Shown in pieces: positions 8,287-15,333 of a stretch of DNA of 43,171 nucleotides. The DNA lies in the IMG/VR virus record IMGVR_UViG_3300049717_000222, positions 1 through 43,171 of that record. One strand, given 5' to 3'. The position numbers and the translations under genes were made by a program. The DNA is from a virus. The first letter of the stretch is position 1, and the number at the start of each line of letters is the position of its first letter. The notes beneath the pieces were generated by a model that was given only the letters and a program-made list of their open reading frames with translations, did no database searches and had not been told where the DNA came from.

Positions 8287-8768
8287 GTTCCCGTAATATT
8301 TAAATCTTTCATAAATTTACTTCTTTTCTTCATATTTATCGAATTAAGATATCTTTGGTAATCTTTTTTAAGTTGATCATAACAATCAATTGGCAAACGA
8401 TATTTTTCAATAAAAAAATTAATCGCAAACTTCTTTGGATATTTATCGATTAAAGCTGAATCAATCTCAGAATAAAAAACTTCTATGAAAATACTTTTCA
8501 ATACATGAATTAATATTTTTTGACTTAATGGAGAAATATAATTATAACTACGGACGTCTTTCGTTACAAAAAAAGGTAATCTAATCTCCATCACATTTTC
8601 ACCAGTTGGCGGAATATAATCTGAAAGAGGAATCTCGATATGTCTTTCAAGCATTCTATTTATTCGATGCTTTGTTGGAAATAAAATTGGTTTAGTACCA
8701 AAATTATATTCAAAAAATTTTATTAGATAAGAAGGACATGTAAAACTTACGATCGTTTCTGATGGCAT
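8265..8768 (-). CDS. Hypothetical protein, possible late regulator
   Basis: 167 aa, not recognised. It is basic and rich in aromatic residues (FFEYNFGTKPILFPTKHRINRML; YPKKFAINFFIEKYRLPIDCYDQLKKDYQRYL), looks mostly helical, and its C-terminus KKRSKFMKDL could bind nucleic acid. There are no membrane segments. A phage-type promoter (8773-8808) ends 4 nt before the ATG, so its mRNA should be leaderless. The helix-turn-helix gene overlaps its end by 22 nt, so the two proteins may work together. Confidence 0.65.
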   Translation of the reverse strand: MPSETIVSFTCPSYLIKFFEYNFGTKPILFPTKHRINRMLERHIEIPLSDYIPPTGENVMEIRLPFFVTKDVRSYNYISPLSQKILIHVLKSIFIEVFYSEIDSALIDKYPKKFAINFFIEKYRLPIDCYDQLKKDYQRYLNSINMKKRSKFMKDLNITGTWTNKLK

Positions 8769-8772
8769 AGTG

Positions 8773-8808
8773 TAAAAGTATATAGGTTAGTACTGTATTT
8801 AAAGGTCA
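8773..8808 (-). promoter_or_regulatory. Phage-type promoter (TGACCTTTA-N19-TACTTTTA)
   Basis: Minus strand: TGACCTTTA (8808-8800), 19 nt, TACTTTTA (8780-8773), then CACT and the ATG of gene 8265-8768. It differs from the best sites by A for T at the third base and A for the last G of the -7 box. Spacing is identical. Confidence 0.65.
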
Positions 8809-8815
8809 GTTTTAT

Positions 8816-9127
8816 TTAATTAAATTTATATCGATCGTTTTCTTCAATAATAATCGTTGTAAATGGAAATCCTGTTTTTGGAACTTGCTGAATCGCCTCA
8901 AGTAACCCACATGACGAAGTAAAAACTATATGTTTCTCGCCATTGATAGAAATTTGAAGGTGAAGGCATTTATCGCATCCTCTTTCCTTAAAGGCATTAA
9001 CCTTTGAATCCTCAATCTTCCAATCATGAATTACTATCTCCTTTCCCAATATTTTTGAGATCTTTATTTTATCTCCAACAAAACTCTTAGCATTTATAGT
9101 GATATTAAATTGATCGAACCGGTTCAT
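8816..9127 (-). CDS. Small protein overlapping the DGR reverse transcriptase; candidate accessory factor
   Basis: 103 aa. It looks like a small beta-barrel: FVGDKIKISKILGKEIVIHDWKIEDSK, then CDKCLHLQISINGEKHIVFTSSCGLLEAIQQV and PFTTIIIEEN, a strand pattern that would suit an OB fold. It holds a CxxC pair (CDKC). The ATG at 9127 lies inside the reverse transcriptase gene, a 23-nt overlap in another frame, so translation is coupled. No Avd-like four-helix protein is visible near this DGR, so this gene is the natural candidate for the accessory role, for example binding RNA or single-stranded cDNA. That function is inference. Confidence 0.7.
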   Translation of the reverse strand: MNRFDQFNITINAKSFVGDKIKISKILGKEIVIHDWKIEDSKVNAFKERGCDKCLHLQISINGEKHIVFTSSCGLLEAIQQVPKTGFPFTTIIIEENDRYKFN

Positions 9128-10073
9128 TTAAAAGTTTTTTTAGTAAATTTTTAGAATTACAATGCAATGCCCATCCTGTATATGATGCAATGGATTGCTT
9201 ACTTGGGTTCCGGGAAAGCATCCGGGCAAAATTCTGTTTAATGGTTTTTCTCAGTAATATATGAGTATGAAAGAAAACATAACCGACAAAATCAATACCA
9301 CGGGCATCAACCGGGAATACCTGGTAATTATCTTTTACTACCAGTTTCAATTTTTGATCAAAATAGAGTCGGATATCAGCCAAGATTTGATGTAAGCAAG
9401 ATTTATTGTCGCAAAGGATCACAATGTCATCGGCATATCGGAAATAATATTTGACTTTCTTTTCCTCTTTGATCCAGTGATCAAAGTAGGTCAAATAGAA
9501 ATTGGCAAAAAACTGACTCAGATAATTTCCGATCGGAAGGCCATCGGTAGAGTCTATAATCTCATCCAGAAGCCATAATAGATCCCGATCCTTGATCTTT
9601 TTGCGTAATAATTGTTTTAAGATATCATGATTGATGGTAGGATAGAACTTCCTAACATCTAATTTTAAGCAATATTGGGTACCCTTAATATTTTTGAGTG
9701 CATTCTTAACGGCATTTGCTGCAGCATGGATACCTTTTCCTTTAATGCAACTATAAGTATCAGCTGTAAATGCGGAAACAAATAATGGTTCCAGGATGTT
9801 CATTACTGCATGATGAGTAATCCGGTCCGGAAAGTATGGTAATTTGAATATGATTCTCTCTTTGGGTTCATATATCGGGAATGTAACATATTCAGATGTT
9901 TTATAGGTTTTATTCTTAAGCATTTCATGAAGTTTCAGAATATTATCTTCCCGGTACCGGTCATGCTCAATAATACCAGGTTGTTTTAGTTTTCCTTTCC
10001 GTGCAATTGAATCTGCAAGCATCAGGTTATCTATGCTGTAAATTTGTTCATATAAATTTCCTTTTCTTTTCAT
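9105..10073 (-). CDS. Diversity-generating retroelement reverse transcriptase
   Basis: 322 aa, the usual length for DGR enzymes. Motifs: N-terminal region (NLYEQIYSIDNLMLADSIARKGK), motif A with Asp139 in YCLKLDVRKFYP, motif B as IGNYLSQFFANFYL (res 181-194), motif C with catalytic YADD (213-216), and the C-terminal IDFVGY and ASYTGWALHCNS. The IGxxxSQ form of motif B is typical of DGR enzymes, where retrons and group II introns have QGxxxSP. It copies the template-repeat RNA (10175-10261) with errors at adenines, and the cDNA then replaces the variable repeats. There is no maturase, endonuclease or retron msr/msd region. The gene is 100 nt downstream of the template repeat. Confidence 0.95.
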   Translation of the reverse strand: MKRKGNLYEQIYSIDNLMLADSIARKGKLKQPGIIEHDRYREDNILKLHEMLKNKTYKTSEYVTFPIYEPKERIIFKLPYFPDRITHHAVMNILEPLFVSAFTADTYSCIKGKGIHAAANAVKNALKNIKGTQYCLKLDVRKFYPTINHDILKQLLRKKIKDRDLLWLLDEIIDSTDGLPIGNYLSQFFANFYLTYFDHWIKEEKKVKYYFRYADDIVILCDNKSCLHQILADIRLYFDQKLKLVVKDNYQVFPVDARGIDFVGYVFFHTHILLRKTIKQNFARMLSRNPSKQSIASYTGWALHCNSKNLLKKLLNEPVRSI

Positions 10074-10174
10074 GGCCTTTGCTTTATAAGATCGTTTTCA
10101 TCTGTTGATTACCAACGCTCTTTTTATTTTCTTGATTTTTTGCCATGTGGGCATGGTCTATATTGCTAATTAAA

Positions 10175-10261
10175 CAAACTCGCGAACTGACATTCGTATT
10201 CGTATTATCGTAGTTGTAATTCGAATTCGAAAAGTCGAACCTGGAACTGGACGAAAGAACT
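10175..10261 (-). repeat. DGR template repeat (TR)
   Basis: About 86 bp, homologous to the variable repeats at 10374-10460 and 10791-10871. Between 10180 and 10254, 15 of 22 plus-strand T positions (A in the sense strand) differ in VR1 and 16 of 22 in VR2, while none of the 53 non-T positions differ in either. Read as protein, the diversified codons are mostly AAC/AAT (Asn), TAC (Tyr) and AGT/AGG, which is normal for templates. The 3' end (IMH*-like, 10175-10190) differs from both variable repeats at further positions that the two share. Confidence 0.95.
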
Positions 10262-10291
10262 ATCAGCTTATGCAACATACCACCTTTCATT

Positions 10292-10705
10292 TTATTCTGA
10301 GATCAAAAAGAATTCAACATATTCCTTTCCGAATTGTTCTCCTATATACAGAGCCTTTTCCGATGTATCAGTGCAAAGGCGCGAACCGACAACCGTACGC
10401 GTAAGATCGAAGTGGTAAATCGAAGACGAAAAGTCGAACCCGGAACCGGACGAAAGAACTTTAAACCAGGGATAATACTTATACTGATTATAATCATTCC
10501 AATTGGGAGTCCATCCATTATTGATGGCTTTGAAGATTATATAAAGTTTATAGCAATTGATAATTGCTTTTTGGAATGAAGTCGGGATCATGGATACATC
10601 CGGCAATTTTTCAGGATCAATATTTTCCTTTTTACAGGCATCTTCAAAGGATTTGATTGTTTTATAATCAAATTTTTCTTTTGCTTTTGTGGTTTTTGGT
10701 GACAT
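10292..10705 (-). CDS. DGR target protein 1
   Basis: 137 aa. Residues 15-70 are a helical domain (IKSFEDACKKENIDPEKLPDV; AIINCYKLYIIFKAINNGWTPNW) shared with target 2. Then comes NQYKYYPWFKV and the variable segment (SSGSGFDFSSSIYHFDLTRTVVGSRLC), followed by a constant helical end (EKALYIGEQFGKEYVEFFLI). The fold is probably the C-type-lectin-like one used by DGR targets, with the conserved GSGF and VGSRLC motifs framing the diversified loops; that assignment is from family memory. It lies 4 nt downstream of target 2 and just upstream of the template. There is no signal peptide, so if it reaches the virion it must assemble in the cytoplasm. Confidence 0.9.
   Translation of the reverse strand: MSPKTTKAKEKFDYKTIKSFEDACKKENIDPEKLPDVSMIPTSFQKAIINCYKLYIIFKAINNGWTPNWNDYNQYKYYPWFKVLSSGSGFDFSSSIYHFDLTRTVVGSRLCTDTSEKALYIGEQFGKEYVEFFLISE
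10374..10460 (-). repeat. DGR variable repeat 1 (VR1)
   Basis: Aligns to the template at an offset of 199 bp without gaps. It has 15 substitutions at template adenines and none elsewhere between the borders. The 3' (low-coordinate) end reads GTCGGTTCGCGCCTTTGC on the sense strand, identical to VR2 but not to the template, as expected for the initiation-of-mutagenic-homing (IMH) site. Confidence 0.95.
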
Positions 10706-10709
10706 GGTT

Positions 10710-11297
10710 TTACTTTTTTATGGTGAATAGATCTCTATGAATTTCAATGAACTGCCTTCCGAAATAATTAGCCAATTCTTCAGTTTTTAAGCAAAGGCGC
10801 GAACCGACACCCGTACACGTAAAATCGCAGCCGCAATGCGAATCCGAAAAGTCGAACCCGGAACCGGACGACCATTTAAACCATGGCCACCATTTTCTTT
10901 CATTTCTATCATTCCAGTTTGGTTCCCATCCTTCATTAAGGACCTTTGCTATCAGTTTTAACTTTTTGTAAGCAAATTCATCCTCTGAATCATAGGAATG
11001 TTCTACATTATCAGGATCTATTCCTAATTCATGACAGGCATCCTCAAATGTCTTAATGCGGTCAATGATCTTTCCTGAGAAACATTCTTTACCAAATGTC
11101 TCTATCAGGATCTCTTGAAACCATTTAGGTACATCCTTAAATAGTTTTAATGCTTTTGATTTTTCTAATTGTAGTGTTTCCATGTTTTCCTTGTTTTGAT
11201 TGGTATTAATTGATTTTGAATTATTATTAAGAATTCCTTTCATTCCTCTTTCAATTATATCATGAAAATGTTCCTTAATTGCACTCATATTCTCCAT
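10710..11297 (-). CDS. DGR target protein 2
   Basis: 195 aa. The N-terminal 60 residues are Asn/Lys-rich and look like a linker or coiled coil. The shared helical domain follows (IKTFEDACHELGIDPDNV; AYKKLKLIAKVLNEGWEPNW), then ERKWWPWFKW and the variable segment SSGSGFDFSDSHCGCDFTCTG, the constant VGSRLC, and a helical end (EELANYFGRQFIEIHRDLF). It currently shows an unusual number of Cys at variable positions (three). The ATG shares one base with the stop of the small membrane-protein gene upstream (TAATG). The two targets share the constant scaffold, so they may be alternative binding subunits or a heteromer. Confidence 0.9.
   Translation of the reverse strand: MENMSAIKEHFHDIIERGMKGILNNNSKSINTNQNKENMETLQLEKSKALKLFKDVPKWFQEILIETFGKECFSGKIIDRIKTFEDACHELGIDPDNVEHSYDSEDEFAYKKLKLIAKVLNEGWEPNWNDRNERKWWPWFKWSSGSGFDFSDSHCGCDFTCTGVGSRLCLKTEELANYFGRQFIEIHRDLFTIKK
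10791..10871 (-). repeat. DGR variable repeat 2 (VR2)
   Basis: Aligns to the template at an offset of 617 bp. It has 16 substitutions at template adenines and none at other bases. Homology stops about 6 nt earlier at its 5' (high-coordinate) end than in VR1. It shares the IMH-like 18-mer GTCGGTTCGCGCCTTTGC with VR1. Confidence 0.95.
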
Positions 11298-11458
11298 TAT
11301 TTAATAATTTGATGATATCCATTCATAAATTCAGCAGCATCCCGGCCCCATTCAACCGGAGATTGGAAATAAATAAACAAGGTATATAAGAGTATCACCG
11401 CTAAGATAAAATAACAGATTGCGGCACTAAACTCCTTAAATTTATAAATCCAATTCAT
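11297..11458 (-). CDS. Small membrane protein in the DGR operon (53 aa)
   Basis: A 53-aa gene. The ATG overlaps the preceding stop (ATGA, 11458-11455) and its stop shares one base with the ATG of DGR target 2 (TAATG). The product has one clear membrane helix (FSAAICYFILAVILLYTLFIYF, within res 10-31) and a short soluble tail (SPVEWGRDAAEFMNGYHQIIK). The tight coupling on both sides is the best evidence that it is real. Its function is unknown. A membrane partner for the DGR targets is conceivable, since the targets have no export signal. Confidence 0.75.
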   Translation of the reverse strand: MNWIYKFKEFSAAICYFILAVILLYTLFIYFQSPVEWGRDAAEFMNGYHQIIK

Positions 11459-11733
11459 GCTGCAGATTTTATGTAAATCCTGTTTTCTTCAAAAAATGCT
11501 TTCAATTTCAGAGCTGTCGTTTCTTCTCCAATTTTATGAACCTCAAAAACTCCAGAATAGAAAGTATGAATCAAATATTCCATTCCTATCTTCTTTCTTC
11601 CATTAAGGTGAAAATCCTCCATTTTCCCGGGCCTATATCCTTCCGGAAGTTTTTCAAAGTATGGAAGATTCAGTTTATCGACCTTTGGTTCCATAATTTT
11701 TTTTTTTGCCTTTTCCAAACGGTGAAAACCCAT
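11455..11733 (-). CDS. Hypothetical protein downstream of the putative origin
   Basis: 92 aa, no recognised family. It has a basic N-terminus (MGFHRLEKAKKKI), then PYFEKLPEGYRPGKMEDFHLNGRKKIGMEYLIHTFYSGVFEVHKIGEE and a short helix (TALKLKAFFEENRIYI), probably a small alpha/beta domain. The ATG at 11733 lies within the first of the 8-bp repeats (11732-11775), so repeat-binding protein or origin activity could affect its translation. ATG codon 14 is an alternative start. The small membrane-protein gene overlaps its stop. Confidence 0.6.
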   Translation of the reverse strand: MGFHRLEKAKKKIMEPKVDKLNLPYFEKLPEGYRPGKMEDFHLNGRKKIGMEYLIHTFYSGVFEVHKIGEETTALKLKAFFEENRIYIKSAA

Positions 11734-11847
11734 CCCTACATCCCTACATCCCTACATCAAACTACATATCCCTACGGTAAACTACATTTATTTTGGTATT
11801 AACTGTTTGATTTTTAGTATTATAAATATTTGTAGGGATGTAGGGAT
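11732..11847. repeat. Cluster of 8-bp repeats, candidate replication origin
   Basis: ATCCCTAC occurs at 11732, 11740 and 11748 (perfect tandem, 8-bp period) and at 11768. Its reverse complement GTAGGGAT occurs at 11832 and 11840. The related words ACTACAT lie at 11761 and 11781. Between the two arms is an AT-rich core (11787-11831). This inverted arrangement of iterons around AT-rich DNA, 48 bp downstream of the replicative helicase gene, fits a replication origin; a hairpin regulating transcript 3' or 5' ends is the alternative. Confidence 0.55.
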
Positions 11848-11894
11848 GAATTTTCATTATTTTTGTAATTTTTTACTAAAAAAATATTTTTTTG

Positions 11895-14018
11895 TTAAAA
11901 AGGATCATTTTTCTGACTTTCTGTCCTGTTGTCTGCATTTATGTCAGGTTGAACCTCAATAGGCAGTCGGTCAAGATTCACCTGCCTACCTAAAATATCA
12001 TAGTCAAAACAGTAACAACTTGAAATTGTATCTTTAAATCTTACACTATTCTTATAACCGAGATATGATTGATGATGCTTGATATAATGCATAAGACTCA
12101 CCAGATCCACTCCATTCTTTCCATATTGCCTCCTGTGAGCTTCCATGTAAAGGGAATGTGAATGTGATAATCGAAAGAATAGAACAGATTTTGGATTATT
12201 CCACGTAGGATGAACCTTCTGTTCCGAACGGTTCATATATTCCATATCCATTACCGATGAAATCTTAAAATCAACATCGGCTGATATGAGTTTCTGATCA
12301 AGCAAAAATTCCATCATGGACCAGAAGGTACTTAAGGCTTCTGAACTGCTTATCTGCGCCGTTAATTCTATGATCATTTCCTTTGAAGTTTTATAGATCT
12401 GATCATAAGTGAAATTCAGCTCCAAAGGAGCTGTTTGATTCAATATGATCTTAACCGGTGCCAGGATACAGCAAAAGTTCCGGACCAGTCTTTCATCGAA
12501 AGATTTATTCTCCTGCAGGAGATCATCTTTGATGTTCTCCATTATTTCCGAAAAAACCATCCCGTATTCCTTATCGACAGTTTCCCGGTGGCAAATTAAC
12601 TCGCCAATTAAGCTGCTGAGTCCTTTCAACTCCAACGATTTCAATCGGTCGTATTTTGCCATTTCATCTGCAGAATATTTTTTCTTTTCAAATGAAAGAA
12701 GGATTGATCTCGTAAAAAGTGCATTGTCATCGCGGGTAGGCAGGTACTGGCCGGAAATAATACAGGATGAGTTTACTTTTGTAATTTCGGTCCGGGAGTC
12801 TTTAGTCATTTTCCCTTTTTCATGACCCATTCCATCATAAGCACTCTTTAGACTTTGAAATCTCTTCTCATCCGTATCATTGGTATATTCATCAAACCAA
12901 ACCATTGCATTCTTTATCCTGGATAATCTTCTGAAGAATCCTACCTGGGTACCTGAGTTCAGATTAAATGCCGGGAGGTTGTTAAAGAAAACATTTGAAA
13001 GTGACCAGGCTAATTGACTCTTGCCGGATTGTTTTTCTCCGAAAAGGAACAAATGAGGAAAGATTTTATATTTCTCATAGATGAGATCCCGGAAAGCTGA
13101 AGCGATCATAAATGCGATCGCAATGATAGCTTTCTCTCCATATACCTCTATCATCAGCTTTGTCCAGTCCCCGAATTTAACTGGTGATTCCTGCCAGATG
13201 AAATAACGGTCATTCTCATATTCATCATCATCCTCACGAACATCACTGTAAACAATGGAAAAGGCCGGTGAGAAGTATTTCAGTTTTTTATGATCAGTGA
13301 TTCCGTATTGATCAACCGGTTGCCATTTACCATTGTAGATGCCATTGGCAAATGCATAAAAACCCTCCCGTTGCCAGCCAAGTGTCCTGAGCTCGTTACA
13401 AACCGGAAATTCATTACTGATATTCTCCAGGATCTTCATGAAGTGAACCTTGGACCCAAAGAAGATATAATTCCCTTCCGAGAAAACTGATTGCTGGAAC
13501 TGATCTATTGAAACGAAATTCTTTGAAGGGATATCAAGAATGCGCTTAACTCCAAATTCATTTTCAATTTCAACCAGTCGTTTATTATCGGTTTTTGAAT
13601 ATATATGGAATAAAGGTCGAATAGTAAAGTTAGATCCCCGAAAAAGTCCGGAACCGGTTATAAAGAAATATTGACCTTTGTGGGAAAAGAAACCCATCTT
13701 CCTTGCAAGTTTCTGATCGATGTCATCGGGAAGATCTACCTCATGAATTTCGATGTCGACAGACTTAAGAGATGAACGTATTGCTTTTATTTTGTCCTTA
13801 AAAGTTTGTTTGGAGAGTTTGTATTTCTTGGAAAGTTGACCAATGTAAATTTCTTCAGTTACTGAGTCATTCAACTTCACAAGCATATCACAGATCGAAT
13901 TGATTGCCTCTCCAATTTTCTGAGCATTTCCACCGGCTTCTGATAACAACTTTTCGGAAGTGATCATTAACATTTCTTCATCAATCAATTCAACGGAGGG
14001 GAGATCTATATCATTCAT
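11895..14018 (-). CDS. P-loop replicative helicase (DUF927 / SF3-like)
   Basis: 707 aa. Walker A GEKQSGKS (res 327-334) and Walker B AMVWFDEYTN (res 371-380), followed by SRTEITKVNSSCIISGQYLPTRDDNALFTRSILLSF, which fits sensor-1 and arginine-finger regions of hexameric helicases in phage and plasmid replication modules. Residues 20-85 contain a helix-turn-helix-like segment (LSKKYKLSKQTFKDKI). No primase active site (Toprim or AEP) is visible, so priming would depend on the host or on another gene. It is the largest early gene and ends next to the repeat cluster that may be the origin. It overlaps the upstream gene by 8 nt. Confidence 0.75.
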   Translation of the reverse strand: MNDIDLPSVELIDEEMLMITSEKLLSEAGGNAQKIGEAINSICDMLVKLNDSVTEEIYIGQLSKKYKLSKQTFKDKIKAIRSSLKSVDIEIHEVDLPDDIDQKLARKMGFFSHKGQYFFITGSGLFRGSNFTIRPLFHIYSKTDNKRLVEIENEFGVKRILDIPSKNFVSIDQFQQSVFSEGNYIFFGSKVHFMKILENISNEFPVCNELRTLGWQREGFYAFANGIYNGKWQPVDQYGITDHKKLKYFSPAFSIVYSDVREDDDEYENDRYFIWQESPVKFGDWTKLMIEVYGEKAIIAIAFMIASAFRDLIYEKYKIFPHLFLFGEKQSGKSQLAWSLSNVFFNNLPAFNLNSGTQVGFFRRLSRIKNAMVWFDEYTNDTDEKRFQSLKSAYDGMGHEKGKMTKDSRTEITKVNSSCIISGQYLPTRDDNALFTRSILLSFEKKKYSADEMAKYDRLKSLELKGLSSLIGELICHRETVDKEYGMVFSEIMENIKDDLLQENKSFDERLVRNFCCILAPVKIILNQTAPLELNFTYDQIYKTSKEMIIELTAQISSSEALSTFWSMMEFLLDQKLISADVDFKISSVMDMEYMNRSEQKVHPTWNNPKSVLFFRLSHSHSLYMEAHRRQYGKNGVDLVSLMHYIKHHQSYLGYKNSVRFKDTISSCYCFDYDILGRQVNLDRLPIEVQPDINADNRTESQKNDPF

Positions 14019-14409
14019 TCGAAGTAGTATTATCAGGGTGTCTTATTTCTTTATTACCGGCATTTATCAATTCATCTACAATTTTTGAATTTTCCTCAAA
14101 AGTGCCATTAAGTTTCATTTTTCTAATGGCTTCATAGGGGATCAATCGCTTCTCAATTTCATCGATATAGAATTTTAGATATTTATTTTCATGTTCAAGA
14201 ACCCGGTTCTTTTTATCGATAAACTGAAAGTCTTGAATATACTGCCAGGCAAAAAGCATGGTCTCAGCAACATTTGACCAAAATTTATAGGAATCAGTTT
14301 CTCCGGTTTTCGATTTCTGTTTGGCAAGTATATCATTGATCTCTGCTAATTTGTTAAGAAGCATTTCCGGAGCATCGTTATAAAGGCTATTGTTGATGGT
14401 ATCACTCAT
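14011..14409 (-). CDS. Hypothetical coiled-coil protein of the early operon
   Basis: 132 aa, predicted helical with a probable coiled coil (KKNRVLEHENKYLKFYIDEIEKRL). No membrane segment and no known motif. It overlaps the helicase start by 8 nt and the preceding membrane-protein gene by 4 nt. A helicase loader or replication accessory role is suggested only by position. Confidence 0.6.
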   Translation of the reverse strand: MSDTINNSLYNDAPEMLLNKLAEINDILAKQKSKTGETDSYKFWSNVAETMLFAWQYIQDFQFIDKKNRVLEHENKYLKFYIDEIEKRLIPYEAIRKMKLNGTFEENSKIVDELINAGNKEIRHPDNTTSNE

Positions 14410-14759
14410 TTCAGGCAGGAATGTATTATATGATAAACCTTGGAAATATCAGGTGATTTCCCTTCTTCAGTTTTTAATGATTTGGAGAATTCAATCGTTT
14501 TATCCATTGAATATTTCTTCTTATCCCAAGTCATTTTAGTAATTAGACCAAAGAGATATTTTTTTTCAGCATTGTGAATGTTTAATAAAGAATCATACTG
14601 CTTTTGAATTTTCCTTATTTTCATTCGAATTTTGAAGAATTTGATAATAATTATCAATAAGATGATCAGCGATGCGATTAAAATAATCCCATGGATCTTC
14701 AAATAAAGATCGGAGTTCAAAAACTGCCTGATCTGATGTAAAATGTCAATGTAATTCAT
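14406..14759 (-). CDS. Small membrane protein with cytoplasmic coiled coil
   Basis: 117 aa. One strong membrane helix (IHGIILIASLIILLIIIIKFF, res 23-43) is followed by a basic stretch (KIRMKIRKIQKQYDSLL) and a helical tail. Topology is probably N-out, C-in. The function is unknown. Early-expressed single-span phage proteins can act in superinfection exclusion or in anchoring replication; neither can be shown here. The stop overlaps the next gene by 4 nt. Confidence 0.6.
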   Translation of the reverse strand: MNYIDILHQIRQFLNSDLYLKIHGIILIASLIILLIIIIKFFKIRMKIRKIQKQYDSLLNIHNAEKKYLFGLITKMTWDKKKYSMDKTIEFSKSLKTEEGKSPDISKVYHIIHSCLK

Positions 14760-14770
14760 GATTTTATTTT

Positions 14771-14950
14771 TTAATGTCTGTATAAAAAAACTTCATAATA
14801 ATTTCTATTTTTCTGGCTCAAAACCCGATCTTCATCCTCTTTCCTCTTATTCCTTTCATCATGCTTTTCTGCAAATTCAGCAAGTTTGTAACCTTTTCCA
14901 ATCCAAACGAAAGGCTTAAAATAATTCGTTTTATCGCTCTTAATCTTCAC
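14771..14950 (-). CDS. Short basic protein with GTG start (59 aa)
   Basis: A 59-codon gene. The GTG at 14950 overlaps the preceding stop as GTGA, typical of translational coupling, and the frame fills the otherwise empty gap to 14771, ending 12 nt before the next gene. The product is highly charged (KLAEFAEKHDERNKRKEDEDRVLSQKNRNYYEVF) with an aromatic N-terminus (NYFKPFVWIGKGY). There is no ATG alternative of useful length. The function is unknown. Confidence 0.65.
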   Translation of the reverse strand: MKIKSDKTNYFKPFVWIGKGYKLAEFAEKHDERNKRKEDEDRVLSQKNRNYYEVFLYRH

Positions 14951-15333
14951 TCAATCTCAGTAATTTTAGCAATTTCATCGAGATCTAAAATTGGAGTATA
15001 TTTTTCATTCTTTTGAAAGAGAAGAAAAGTTAGATATTGAGTATCCCAATCGATATCTTTCTTTTTGTACATCGTTTTAATGAGTGCCTGGCATTGCGTG
15101 ACGGAATATCCGGTATCAATAGCAGCCACAAAAGAGTTGATGTCCTTAAGTTTCATATTCCTTAAGTCAATGAGAGTGGCATAGCAGAAAAATGAAGGAA
15201 TATTCTTTTTTTGAAGATCGATTTCAAAAACTTCTCCTATCCTGAATCTTTGATCATTCCTTAACCGGAGTGTGGTAAAATATTTACCGACCAGCTTATT
15301 ATTCCAGTTATATGAGAAAATCAACTTATCCAT
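14947..15333 (-). CDS. ASCH/PUA-like domain protein (putative)
   Basis: 128 aa. The pattern NKLVGKYFTTLRLRND-RFRIGEVFEIDL, then YATLIDLRNMKLKDINSFVAAIDTGYSVTQCQALIKTMYKK and TFLLFQK resembles small ASCH-fold proteins of Bacteroidota phages: the barrel's Thr-(V/L)-R segment, 'GEVFEI', and a 'DTGYS' helix. Such domains bind RNA or modified nucleotides, but the fold call here is moderate. It overlaps the upstream gene by 8 nt and shares its stop with the GTG-started gene. Confidence 0.6.
   Translation of the reverse strand: MDKLIFSYNWNNKLVGKYFTTLRLRNDQRFRIGEVFEIDLQKKNIPSFFCYATLIDLRNMKLKDINSFVAAIDTGYSVTQCQALIKTMYKKKDIDWDTQYLTFLLFQKNEKYTPILDLDEIAKITEIE

Noticed and set aside
9105-10073. Retron or group II intron
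   Set aside because: Motif B is IGxxxSQ, there is no msr/msd, maturase or intron domain, and template/variable repeats are present.
10084-10290. 68-codon frame over the template repeat
   Set aside because: It is the template read in the target frame (SSSSRFDFSNSNYNYDNTN) without the domain that precedes VR; DGR templates are non-coding RNA.
11732-11847. CRISPR-like or telomere-like repeat array
   Set aside because: The units are only 8 bp without spacers, and occur in both orientations with AT-rich DNA between; iterons fit better.
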